DNA from: Diphasiastrum complanatum
Lineage: Eukaryota; Streptophyta; Lycopodiopsida; Lycopodiales; Lycopodiaceae
Direction of reading: 5' to 3'
DNA: 64,000 bases
Assembly (NCBI GenBank): GCA_029204225.1
Contig: CM055099.1
Coordinates: 60,641,449 to 60,705,448 of the forward strand
The notes beneath the pieces were generated by a model that saw only the letters and a program-made list of their open reading frames with translations, was not told where the DNA came from and ran no database searches. This document shows positions 1 to 10,864 of this stretch, in pieces. How positions within the stretch are numbered: position 1 is the first letter of the stretch; the number at the start of each line of letters is the position of its first letter. The position numbers and the translations under genes are program-made.

Positions 1-358
1 GAAAAATCTCATTGGCAAGCAAGAGCAGCATTTCATAAAAGTACACAACATGGCGGGACTAGCACCAAAAATAACTATATACTGCAACTTTTCCAATGGT
101 TTTACAGAAGAATCCAAATTCGTCATAATACAAAATTGATGAATTATAAAAAATTTCAAAAAGCATGCAAATTTATACAAGCCAGTAGGCTATAGACACA
201 CAATAAAATTTTGCATATTAGATGAAAATATTTACAAATTACAATTCAGCAGTATCTAATCTGCTTTCGATATTTTTTCCAATGAAAGTTGCAACTTGAA
301 TCATGCAACAATTTTTTTCTTTCGTATGGATCCAATAGCTCATAGTTTTCATACTTAC
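1..358. other. AT-rich flank, no gene called
   Basis: AT-rich sequence with no convincing open frame. It lies just 3' of the last recognisable exon of the minus-strand gene, so it may hold that gene's 3' untranslated region or a further exon. No repeat or RNA structure was recognised. Confidence 0.4.
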
Positions 359-1645
359 TTAGATCAACATAAGCAGCATACACTGAGATGATCTGAGCAT
401 GGAATTCACTGGTCCATATCCTAAAATTTTAACCGCAATAGTTTTTTTTACAAAAATTATTTCATGCACCTTATTATGTCCTCCAAGAAAATGAGACAGT
501 GCCTTAATCGCCATAATCATAGTTTCACCATGTTGATGAAACTTTGAATGGGCAACACTTATCTCATTATTCTTGAAGGACTTCAGATAGTGCCCCAATG
601 CATGATCTCTTGAAAATTCTCCAACAGAAGATCTCTGCCCTCCTCGACGAATTGCGAAATCATCGAGAAAAATTGTTTCCTAAAATGATAAAAAACAAAG
701 TAAACTCCAGTATATAAACTGACGTTGGTGAATAGACAGTTGGCTGTGGAGAACCAAGTTGACTTTGGATTCTAAGAAACTCCTCCTCAGAAGGTAGATC
801 ATCTTCTTTCTTGCGCATTTCCTCCACAGCCATTTTCAAGCAATCTTTCCCTGAATAAAACTTATCATTATATACATCGTCAACACCAGGGAGAAGATCA
901 TTAACATCAAAATCAATTATATTCAAAAATTCATCTAGATCTTTGCCAAAATGCAAAGACTCTCAGCTTCAGTGAAGCCAAAAAGATCCGATATATCCGA
1001 TATTGTCAAAAAGGTTATTATCTATATTATAAGTAGGCAAGGTGATCAAAGATTTATCAGAAGGAGAAAGAGTAGTGGGGGTTCTAGGGCCTACAAATGT
1101 AGCCGTATTTCGAGTAGGATCAAAATTAGAACAATCATCTAAACTAACACTCGTATCAATAAAAAAAGTATCTATATCTACAATCTTTGACTTTTCAGAC
1201 TTTGTACCACTAGAAGAAGCTGCTTCAAAAGTGGAGGGAACAGCCTCCGAATCGTCAGAAATATTTAGCAAAAGAAAAAAACAAAAACAGACTGAAAATC
1301 AACAAATCTACATTTCTTATTATGAATTGGGCACTCATCTACAGACTTGAAATCATTATGTAACTTGGTAAACATTCTGTCAATCTTAGCTTGATAGATA
1401 TGCTTGTCGAGTGCCACCAGGTCCTGATAATGAATCATGTCCTTATTCTGAGATCTGAATAAGAGAGTACTGAGCAGGGACTTATATCTGAGATATATCT
1501 CAGAAAATGCCTCCACACCAGGGCCCTTAGGTTTAGAAGGTAGAATAAAAAGAAAATGAGAAAAAAGAGATTTGAAATACTCCAACCTATCAATAATACC
1601 AAATTCATGAAAAAAAGAAAGCAAACTAAATTCAAAACTAGACAT
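359..1645 (-). pseudogene. Unrecognised multi-exon gene, minus-strand partner of the H3-fold gene; probably decayed
   Basis: Four open stretches follow each other on the minus strand. The first starts at an ATG at 1645 (MSSFEFSLL), runs about 100 residues and has a possible splice donor near 1347. The second (about 1271-969) is Ser/Thr/Asp-rich. The third (956-about 720) is acidic (KDLDEFLNIIDFDVNDLLPG). The fourth (about 667-359) contains an intron-like AG boundary followed by ETIFLDDFAIRRGGQ and a hydrophobic-basic tail. Between the second and third stretches the reading changes phase around 960-985 with stops in the original frame, so either a short intron or a frameshift is present. I recognise no family. 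The leader (about 1676-1930) contains six copies of the 19-bp motif that also occurs in the leader of the divergent H3-fold gene, and a TATAAATAG box sits at 1964-1956. The shared promoter and leader motifs suggest the two genes belong to one unit, possibly cargo of an unknown mobile element. Confidence 0.4.
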
Positions 1646-1675
1646 ATTAAACAAAAACAACAGAACTAATATTTT

Positions 1676-2465
1676 AAATATCGCTCTCAGGCATAAAACC
1701 CAGATCAGGCAAGCACATCAAGGCAACGTGCGCTCGAGAGAGATATTTCAAGTTGGAGTATCGGATCCGAGCGCAAGAACAAAGAGCAAAAAAAAAAAGA
1801 GATGCAAAGCACGCTTGAATGCGATATCGGATGATGCAGTATCAGATCCAGACGCAAAATAGTCAATGAAGGATAATGAGAGCAAGCGGCGCGCTTGAAA
1901 TCGATATCCGGCAAAGTAGTTGTAAATTTGCGTGAAAATCCGAGCCGAAGAAGACCTATTTATAAAAAAAAAAACTCGCACGTGTGGATTAGTAGCGACG
2001 GAACACTTGTTGACTTGTGATTGGTCAAAATAATTGCGCCGTACCTAGAATGATTGATCTGACATCTGTCACGTGCGAGAATGACACGCGTCGAGAGCGC
2101 ATTCGCGCACGTGTCTCAGCCCACGTGGCCTAATAATAGGGTCATCATTGTTAGTATGGACAGTCCACATGGGCTGATAATATATCGACACATGTCCTCG
2201 TCGTCTTTTCACACGTGCAAAAATTTCGTATACATAAGTCCTCAGAAATTTCATCTTTTTTTGCAAAATTTTCGCTTTTAGCTCCCAATATCGCTCTCAA
2301 GCACGCTCTTTCACCGTTCTAGATTTTGCCCTCTCACAGTGCGCTCGAGTCCGATACCGCTGGTATTCCAATATCGCTTTTGAGCGCGCATCTCGTCCAT
2401 AAAATAATCTCTGTAGATCTTGCGCTCAAAACTGATATTAAGTTCTGGTATCGATCTCTAGCGCC
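1676..2465. repeat. Eleven-copy array of a ~19-bp motif in strictly alternating orientation
   Basis: Consensus in one orientation is ATATCGnnYTCAAGCGCGC; the other orientation reads GCGCTYGAnnCCGATAT. Copies by eye: 1676-1691 (forward), 1728-1748 (reverse), 1758-1774 (F), 1809-1830 (R), 1839-1855 (F), 1889-1909 (R), then across the promoter 2288-2306 (F), 2340-2358 (R), 2371-2389 (F), 2421-2438 (R), 2448-2465 (F). Orientation alternates without exception even across the ~380-bp promoter gap. Six copies fall in the minus-strand leader and five in the plus-strand leader, just inside the probable transcription starts. Neighbouring opposite copies could pair into RNA hairpins or act as sites for a dimeric DNA-binding protein. 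I know of no named element with this arrangement. Confidence 0.7.
1956..2236. promoter_or_regulatory. Bidirectional promoter with five G-boxes
   Basis: Five CACGTG cores lie at 1979, 2070, 2108, 2122 and 2212, and a CCAAT-type GATTGG lies near 2018. A TATAAATAG box on the minus strand is at 1964-1956. A weaker TATACATA on the plus strand is at 2229-2236. Transcription in both directions would start roughly 30 bases beyond each box, so that the alternating 19-bp array falls inside both 5' leaders. G-boxes are bound in plants by bZIP and bHLH factors (established). Use of this promoter is inferred, not shown. Confidence 0.55.
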
Positions 2466-2549
2466 CTTTCATTGCAAAATTTTTTGTTTTCATCCACTTT
2501 TCTTTTGTTCGATTTTTTTTTTTTTGTTTATTTTTTTCCTCTGAGTATG

Positions 2550-4651
2550 ATGGCTAGGACCAAATCCATTGCCCATGCCATAACCACTGTACAGCCATCC
2601 CATTCACGTGTTCCTCTTGGTACTAGCCGTAGGCATGGCAGGAAGCAGGTCTGGCTGAGGGAGATAAGAAAACTCCAGAGATCAACTGAATTGTTGATCC
2701 CTAGAGCTCGAGCTCCTTTCAGCCGATCTATACGGAATGTCACTCTGTCACTTGGGCTGGATGTTCGTTTTGCCGTGACAGCCATGCAGGGTGCTGCAAA
2801 AGATTTTTTATCCTAGTTTTTTGAGGATTCGTGTCTTTTGGCAGTGCATGGTAAGCGTGTCACCATCATGCCGAAGGATTTTGTCATTCTCAAAAGGCTT
2901 CGGGACAGATATTTTGGTCTGCATGTTGATAATGCCAGCACCTCCAGAGACCTGCCTCTGGATAGAACCGATTTGCCTACTACCTCTAGGAGGAAGAGAA
3001 AGCAGCCTGTCCCCAAGAAGGCTGGATCTCGTAGGCCAGCTGCTTCCCTTCCTCCTAGAGTTATCCCGGCCAAGAGATCTCGTGTCTTCTTGAGCTCTGA
3101 GTCAGATGCTGGAGAATCTGACTCAAATCGAGAATCTTCACCCCTTCCTCCATCTGTTATTCGTCCAGCTCCTCAGCATGTTTCATCACCAAAAGTGTTG
3201 ATTACCCAAGAGGAGCTAGACAAAATAAGAGAGAAATATGTAAATATTGTTTCCACTTCTGTTTCCACTCCTGTACATAATCTTTTTGTGAGAATTCCAT
3301 ACGATCCAGCCCAAGTTTTTTTTTATTCTGACCATTATAATCCATACGAGGCCTACCTAGCTAACAAAATTGATTTTCTTGGCAACGTTTTTGATTTTTT
3401 TTCTTCCACATACACGTAGAAGCTTTAGATTAGGTCTCAAATTTTGTGCCAAGCTAAAAGATAAGACTTCAAAAGTTTCAGATGCAATAGTAGAGGCCGG
3501 AGTTTCTTTTTTGCAGAATAGTATTAGTTTCGATTCCCATGGTACAATTTTTATAGTTAGTCCATTTTTCATGGAAGCGGTAAAGGCGAAAGAAGCCAAT
3601 TTTGAGAAGGCTGTCTATTTTATCGAGTGTAGTCCTATGGTGAAATTCTATTTGATTCCATATGAAAATAAGTAAGGATTGCTCTTTTGTTTTTGTTGCT
3701 TTAATCTGGATTGTTGCATGCCTCATTGCTTTAATAAGAACGGAATTTTTTCATAAATATGAATTTATCGATATTTGTATCTTGGTTGTTGTAGTCGGCA
3801 TTGGAGCCTAAACATTCTTTTTGTAAAGATAAATAAGGAGGGAGTATCAAATTTTCTAGGTGTAAAATTAAACTCAACTGCAAATACACATAGAGAATTT
3901 GAATCTCTACTTCATGATGCCGTTCGAGAAATACCGACAACGGCAACTTCAATTGGAGATATAACCATTAAATCTCTCAAAGTATATTCAATTTATTTCT
4001 GATATGCATGTATTCAATTTTTAATCCAAATGTATTGTCATAGCATAAATAAAATTTCTATCATAATATTACTAATTTTCGTTCTATATATGCAGTGTGT
4101 ACAACAAAATGACGCTTTTAGTTGTGCATGGTTCGTCTTGTACAATACGAAACTATTTTTTGAATGGTATAATTACAAACGGATGTTGATATTGAAAAGG
4201 TAATATTCTATTCATTTGTAGTTCATTTCATTCTGATTCATATTTTATTACTATCATTGTTTGTAATTTGCTGATTCTCGTGTTTTGTGATGACAGTTCA
4301 TTCTTGAGACGTATACTCCTGATGATGTATATAGATTTCAGCAAGAGTTGATCAGAACCTTTGCCCAGTACGGTGTAAGTGTTGCACCTGCAATCGAGGG
4401 CCCTCAAAGGAAGCTGCTCCTGCCTTAACAGCCTTTCAGGTTGTTCAGGATGTAGATCTTATTTTATATGATCAAAAAGGAATAAAAGTCCTTCCTAATA
4501 CAGAGGAAGGCAATTTTGTAGCAGCTATTCCTCTTGCCTTAAATGGCATTGAGGCCCTTCTCGAAACAGAGGAGGGCAAGATTATAGAAGGAGTTGTTGC
4601 CTTATCAGTTCCTAATACTGATATAGACAATATAGAAAAATTGATTGAATA
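2550..4651 (+). pseudogene. Histone H3-fold protein with long C-terminal extension, multi-exon, disrupted
   Basis: From ATG 2550 the protein begins MARTKS, as in H3. The tail is short and lacks the usual ARKS blocks. The histone fold follows: alphaN (LREIRKLQRSTELLI), alpha1 (PFSRSIRNVTLSL), alpha2, the FFEDS loop, HGKRVTIMPKDF and alpha3 (VILKRLRDRYF). LLIP, KDFL and PKDF recall centromeric H3, whereas VTIMPKD recalls canonical H3. Alpha2 appears about three residues short, and an in-frame TAG at 2814-2816 interrupts it where H3 has glycine. The frame then stays open to about 3370, adding a basic patch (SRRKRKQ), an acidic Ser/Glu/Asp patch and an unrecognised segment (NLFVRIPYDPAQVFFY). Exon-like pieces follow at about 3408-3672, 3797-3980, 4095-4199 and 4296-4651, some with AG/GT borders. 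A one-base frame change is needed near 4400. H3 homology is clear; function is not, and the stop plus frame change indicate decay. Confidence 0.65.
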
Positions 4652-4924
4652 GAGGATGGGACCGCCACCAATTTTGGTGGGGAATACTGTTGGAGGGTTT
4701 GCCGATATCAAGGCAATTAGATTATTCATTTATCAGAAGGTAATAAGTGAGAGGGATTTTGCACCCTATGTGTGTAATGTTCATTTCAATATGAGCAGGT
4801 CAAACCTCGATCAAATTGGAATTGGATGTCCTTGCTCTTCTATCTTGCTTCATCTCTCATGCTTTATTTGGATTTTGATGTTGCTTGGTTTTGCTAATTG
4901 TTGGAATTGATCCTTGTTATACTT

Positions 4925-4929
<5 letters not shown>

Positions 4930-5019
<90 letters not shown>
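4930..5019. repeat. (GA)45 microsatellite
   Basis: About 90 uninterrupted bases of alternating A and G, in the left arm of the foldback repeat. Confidence 0.97.
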
Positions 5020-5022
<3 letters not shown>

Positions 5023-5805
5023 AAGCTTGATCTTTGGTTGAGTAATATTTTGGATCGTAGTGTTAATTTTGAAATCATAATCATGTGTATGAATCTGAAC
5101 TATGCTATCGCTCTCATGGGAACGAATCTCCGCGTGACACCTTAATCTTCTTCATCCTTTGATGCTTGATTGTGCTAGGATCTAGGGTTGAAGGTGGATA
5201 GGAAATACTCGCTTCATATTCAATGGTCTATCACCCTTCAGGGTGGAAAGCCATGAGGTAACTCAAACAAAGTCTACACTATCTCTACACTTATGGCAAA
5301 GTATTTTAGTAGTAGTGTTTTCAAAATATAAGACTTCACAATGAGGCATATAGGTTAACTTTCCGTCATAATGGGAGTTCCATGATAGTAATTGGGTGGT
5401 GATATAAAGGATGTTGACACCATTGGCATGCTTTGTGGTATCAGCATATAAGCTCTATTTTTTTTGAAATGGTAGATGTGGTTGCTAGGGCACAAGTAAA
5501 ATGTGGAGAATCAACAAGATTGTAGGCTCATAGACCACTAGGCCTCCTATGTGATAGTGACATGTGTCTCTGTTGTATCCTTGCTAGGGTGGATTAGATA
5601 CTTATGTGAAACTACCTTTTCCCTTCATCCATGTGGCACTCAGAACATATAACTTGGCCTAGAATTTTCCTCTAAACATGGAGGAGTAAACACTTGTTAA
5701 AGCAACTAAAAAAATGCTGATTAGCACCAATGCATTTTCAAGATGATGAATTGCAATTGAGAATATGCTATAGAGATGCTCAAATTGAGCATTGTCGATG
5801 AGATG

Positions 5806-6060
5806 CATGCCACAATGTGCTTTCTAGCACGCCTCAAGCTTGGATTGACATTCAAGCACAACAACGAACTCTTGAAGGATCAAGTGGCATAGAAAGAAAA
5901 CGCCTTTAAGACCAAGAGGAGCCTTGTGGGTGACATGCATGCCACAATATGCTTTCGAGCACACCTCAAGCTTGGATTGACATTCAAGCGCAACAACCAA
6001 ACCAACTTGCATAAAAAGAAAATGCCTTTAAGCCCAAGAGGAGTAATTTTTAGTGACTAG
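5806..6060. repeat. 132-bp tandem duplication
   Basis: The block starting CATGCCACAATGTGCTTT at 5806 recurs at 5938 (CATGCCACAATATGCTTT). Both share the CTCAAGCTTGGATTGACATT core. The second unit is slightly shorter. It sits in the loop of the foldback. Confidence 0.85.
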
Positions 6061-6283
6061 TGTAGTGGGTTTCTTTCCTTGCCTATCCTCAATCCAAGAT
6101 CTAATCAATCTAGCATCAAGGAGATGAAGTTAGTTGTCACGTGTAGGTTCGTTCCCATGAGAGCGATAGTATAGTTTAGATTTTAACATAAATGGAGGAT
6201 CTAACACTAACATCCATTAACACTAAGCATTAACACTACATCCATTAACCCTAAATCCACAATAATGATAGGAACTTACTCTT

Positions 6284-6410
<127 letters not shown>

Positions 6411-6539
6411 AAGCATAAAAAATAGCAATCCCAATAATGATCAAATCCAACAATTAGTAAAATCCAAAGAAAGCATGAGAGATGGAGGAAAAGAGAGGAG
6501 GAGCAAGGACATTCATCAATCCATTTCTAAAGGGAACCA

Positions 6540-6870
6540 ATCTGCTTTATTGAAATGAGGAAATGAACATCAGAAGCAACTCGAGTTGGTCCCTTTATAT
6601 AGTAGAGAGGAGGACCCTAACCTCTGAATCCTATTGGTCCAATCTTGCCTCTCTTTTTATTCAAATTTAAAAAAGTGTGGGAACCATCAAAATTGGAGGG
6701 AAACCCAACTTGACATTTAGGCTCTGCGACATTAAAAGTCCTGCAAAAAGGCCTGAAGTCCTTTTATTAACTTCTAACTAATCAATCAAATAACTATGTG
6801 ATCATTGGGTTGGACTTACACACGCAGGGTGCCAAATCCCTCTCACTTATTAACTAGGGTTAGGGTTGCC
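6540..6870. repeat. Dispersed repeat related to the 46.4-46.8 kb copy
   Basis: The segment shares with 46395-46790 a TTTATT..AGA start, a CCCTTTTATA-like stretch, and a clear block around 6795-6850 (ATGTGATCATTGGGTTGG, followed by GTGCCA..CCTC..CACTTATTA). Local identity is obvious by eye over about 60 bases and patchy elsewhere. It is probably part of a transposable element whose ends were not found. Confidence 0.5.
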
Positions 6871-7426
6871 TTGGGATCCGCAAACCCTCCAACACTAGCC
6901 TCTAGGAAAGACAACAAGCATGCAGACACCCTCGCATGCTTGAATCTCGCCATGTCCAAAAGTTAGTCCATCTTTCAAATTTGAGTTCGTTCACAATGCC
7001 ACATGGAAAATTCTATAACAACTAACTAGCCTTTCCTTCTACAAGACCGGTGCTATTGTAATTAGTTGATTGGTGACCCTTTATTACTATGAAATGGTGA
7101 GCATGTGGCCATGGTCCAATACCCACTAGAAATTACTTGTTAAGGGGATTTTGGGTAAAAGCATATGAGATTGTTACATAGTGGATTCCTACCCTATAAG
7201 ATAAGCCAATGTTTTTTTTAATTCTAAGCTAATATGCTACATCATGTGTCATTGCACACTTACATTAATACATGTGATTTTTCTTACAATTCAACATCTT
7301 TTTCATGTAGCTTTAAATCATTGATTAACAGTTTTAAAGCCCAAACCAAGTCAAAGAATGCCAATTCATCCCATGCCCAATTCCACTTGGTTTCATTGCA
7401 TTTTATGGCCTCACTTTTCACTCTTG

Positions 7427-7502
<76 letters not shown>

Positions 7503-9690
7503 AAATATGTTGATTATATTTGAAAAATTGGTTCATCCTTTTCATAAGGCAATCGATTCTCCAAATATATTTCCACTAGCTCATCCTATCATAAATTGAC
7601 CTTCTCACATAACTATTATGCATTCGAGGATTTGCGTGAGTTTAGGAAACCCGTCTACATTTGTGCTAAATATTTTGCACTTATTTAGGCTATAAGAGAA
7701 TGCATAATCCAAATAACCAATTTTTTGAGGCTATAGGTGAATGTAGTATCCAAGAGACCTTCATGCAATAGGCTAGTTTCTTTCCATATTGTGTTGTTCT
7801 TTTCATTTGCAAGGCACATTTGGAAGGGAGGCATATCTAGAAATATTCAAAGGCCCAAAGCCATAACAAGGGCCAAAGCCAACATAGATTATGTCATGCC
7901 CATGCATAGATGGAGATTCAAGCTTGGGTCATTCCTACAGGAACTATTTTTGTGTATCTCAATTATGAAGGAGAACTTTGGAAGTTTTCTCTTGTGGCAA
8001 TACCACTCACAATCCTTGGATTAAAACCTTGGGATACGGAGGTGACAAGCAACATTATTATATACCATGATAACATCATTGTTGTTAAAATTGGCCATTT
8101 TTATGGCCACTTTGATAAGTTCACCTAGATAATCCATTTCCTATACCTTGGAAAATGCAAGATATTAGATACATGACTCAAAGGTCACTTGGATAATCCA
8201 TTCCCCTCATGCTCGAGCCTCAAAAAATGCAAGATATAAGACGTGAGAGATTATGATGGCTTGTTACAAATATTGTACATTGTTTGGACAAGGGTGGGGC
8301 CCTAACGTTTGTTGTATTGTAATATGGGGTGTCATAACCTAGCTCAAAATAAGAATCAACTATTTTCATCTAAGGATTCATATACCTTGCCCAAATCCTT
8401 GAATGCAAATAGGGGCAGCTATTAGAGTAGGGCCCCATGGGCCGGAGGAGAGCATTGGATATTTCTGGCTTCAAGAACGATATCTCCTAAAAAAAATATG
8501 GCCCCATGAAAAATGCTTTTCAGGAGTTTTCCCAAGATCCGGGGCAGAGCATCTCCTCTCTGATTGCCAAAAGCACATAATCTACTCATCGAGAAACCTG
8601 AGAATTTTTTGAAGAGAGAGCAATAGTCACCCTTTAGGCACATCCTCGCTCCCACCCCATCCAACATTAAGTATGCTTGAAATTTGCCATGGCCTATGCA
8701 AAATCATGGACTCTTCTCCACCAGGGGATGAGGGTGGCTACCTTTGTGCAACATGGGTCAACTTTAAGCATACGCTCCTACATCAAATAAGTTTCATGAA
8801 AGCATCAAGCGTAGGTCCCACACCCTCTTCTCATCTCCTTTCTAAGTTTGGTTAGAGAAAGCTAACAAGAAAATCTCACTTTAGTGGGTGGTGATTGGGT
8901 AACCACCTTTGCGGCCCTACCCCACCTAACTAGTAACAAAGTCTACGTGCATCGCACTGGCACTACGCTTGGGGAAAGGAGGCAGATTGCTGGAGTTGGG
9001 CGATGTGGGTGAGTGACATGTCAGATCACAATGCACATTACAGGATGTCCGACGATATAGTGCAGTTGTACTGTTGTAGAGTCGTAGAAAATGGCACCTG
9101 TCCGCACTTTTGTGAGCTTGGGCGCTTCGCTGGATGAGCATTGAGGATTGTTGCAACTTGCGGGGCTCCAGCAACTGCAGGGACAGGGACAGGATCAGGA
9201 TTTAGGAAGGTAGTTACTGCTTCCATAGCGGCCAGCGACTCTTTTTAAATGTATTAGGAGTCACAATTAACGAATTCAATCTATAGAACGATAGAATCAT
9301 GCACAGAATTTATTTGTGGGTGACGTGATCCATTCATGTATACTATCTTACCTTTGAAGATTTTGCAGTATTTAATACGGTTAAGAAAGGGCTCCATCAT
9401 CCATCATTCTACGATCCCCATCGTTCCTAATGTGACACACTTACCGATGGCATGTCGCCCATGTGGCACAGCAGGTTGCACTGTGCAGTGTGCACAACGC
9501 AGAACAAGATAAGGCCAGCAGAGAATGGGTCCAGACTCCAGCGCAAATGCTCTTCATTTCGTTTCAATCCAACCTACATCCTTAACGGAAGACGAGAGGA
9601 AAAATAATATTGTAAAATTTTTGCTAAAATAATTTGCATCAAAATAAAAAGATCAAATACAGACGGAAAGTTTTGTTGTTTGGGGGAGGG
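6871..9690. other. Intergenic, no gene seen
   Basis: Apart from the GA tract at 7431-7498 I see no supported gene. Open frames of 60-95 codons here have no recognisable motif. The stretch 8930-9240 is more GC-rich and may be an old transposon fragment, but no family was recognised. Confidence 0.5.
7431..7498. repeat. (GA)34 microsatellite
   Basis: Uninterrupted GA dinucleotides over 68 bases. Confidence 0.97.
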
Positions 9691-9696
9691 GAGTGA

Positions 9697-9833
9697 GGGC
9701 CTTCCTTGTCGGGAGGGTTGGGAGTACCCTTGTCCGAGGGCAGGCTCCGACCAGCAAGGAAGGCCCGAGGGCTTCGGGCCTTCTCCTACGTAATGCGATT
9801 GTGCGAAGGTTTTTTTTTTTTTTTTTTTTTTTT
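9697..9833. repeat. Nested GC-rich hairpins followed by a T tract
   Basis: GGGCCTTCCTTG (9697-9708) is a perfect reverse complement of CAAGGAAGGCCC (9755-9766). A second perfect stem, AAGGCCCGA (9760-9768) with TCGGGCCTT (9774-9782), overlaps it around a 5-base loop. A 24-base T run follows at 9810-9833. The two stems compete for 9760-9766. It may be part of the older repeat into which the LTR element at 9855 inserted, because similar GC-rich and T-rich sequence continues after 15113. Confidence 0.75.
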
Positions 9834-9854
9834 CCTTTCTTGGCCGTACGGTAC

Positions 9855-10774
9855 TGTTGTAAAGCTGACTTGGGTGCACCCAGCGTGCCCTGTAAGACTC
9901 AAAGGGGTGACACTCCCTAAGGTCCCAGAGCAAGTTAGAATGTCAAGGACTGAGCCTCCGACCTGTGGTGAGCCAGTCAAGTAGTCACAAAGTCATGAGC
10001 TAGCTCTGGAGCTCGAGTCATGGCCTAGTCAGGAAAGCAGGTTGATTCGGCCGCCGGGACGGCTCCCGGGACCCATGTCCGGGAGCCAGACTGATTCTGC
10101 CAGGCTTGCCAGGCTTAATCAGCAAAATAAAAACTAAGTCCTAAAAAGCGTGCTTTACCAGAAAGCACTATGTTTCAAACCAGAGGGGGTGCGCCGAATC
10201 ACAGCAGAACTATAGGGGGAGTCCGGCAGACAGAAACTTGGGCGGCTCAACCAGCGCCAGGAATCCAGTCGCCAGGTCTCAGCTCCCTCTACCAGCACGA
10301 GCCAGGCACAATGCCCAGCACGTGTTGGTGGCCCCGAGACCGGTCAGTCTATGTATGAATGTAACCTCTTCCAAATCTAATAAAGTTGATCCTTGGGGAT
10401 GATTACCATTTCGGTTTCGCCTCCGGGACTGGTCCAAGTGGAAGGACCCTTACTACAACCTTTTTGCGTCGCTGGCGCCTAAGGGTCCCTGTCATCGACA
10501 TGGGGCTTGCCGCTATGCCAATTGGTCAGTTTGGCGACCACTATGCCTTGGGTTTCATGTGTGGCTTGTCTTTGCCTTTGGTTACCTTTTGGGGACGGAT
10601 TCTGAGTTGGCTTTCGGGTTGGTTGGGATTCCAGTTTTCTTAAGTCTGAATGGTTAAGCTTGTTACGATTCTGAGTTGGCTTTTACGTAAGTGCGAGATG
10701 GATGAATGTTAGACTTAAGCGCGTGTTGGGGAAACCGCTCAAGTCCCAGCGCCCTTTGAGGCGCCGGCGCAACA
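9855..10774 (+). repeat. 5' LTR of the TR-GAG element
   Basis: 920 bp, TG...CA ends. It contains an AATAAA-like signal near 10123 and a perfect hairpin GTGCTTT-ACCAG-AAAGCAC at 10150-10168. Short apparent reading frames inside it occur identically in the 3' LTR and are not genes. Confidence 0.95.
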
Positions 10775-10776
10775 TG

Positions 10777-10788
10777 TGGTATCAGAGC
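10777..10788 (+). other. Primer-binding site, initiator-Met tRNA
   Basis: TGGTATCAGAGC, the standard plant LTR-element site complementary to the 3' end of initiator methionine tRNA, two bases downstream of the 5' LTR. Confidence 0.93.
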
Positions 10789-10864
10789 CGACTAGCCGGT
10801 CAGCTACGCAAGTCTCACAGGGATGGCCACGTTTTTGGGATTTGTCAGGACAACCGTTGCGCAA

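Noticed and set aside
2814-2816. Intron or selenocysteine-type explanation for the TAG inside the H3 fold
   Set aside because: There are no GT/AG borders around it and the frame continues unshifted; plants lack selenocysteine insertion. A nonsense mutation is simplest.
10170-10643. Two apparent small proteins (62 and 85 codons) found identically at 10170-10643 and 14504-14977
   Set aside because: Both pairs lie inside the two identical LTRs; they are non-coding LTR sequence, not duplicated genes.
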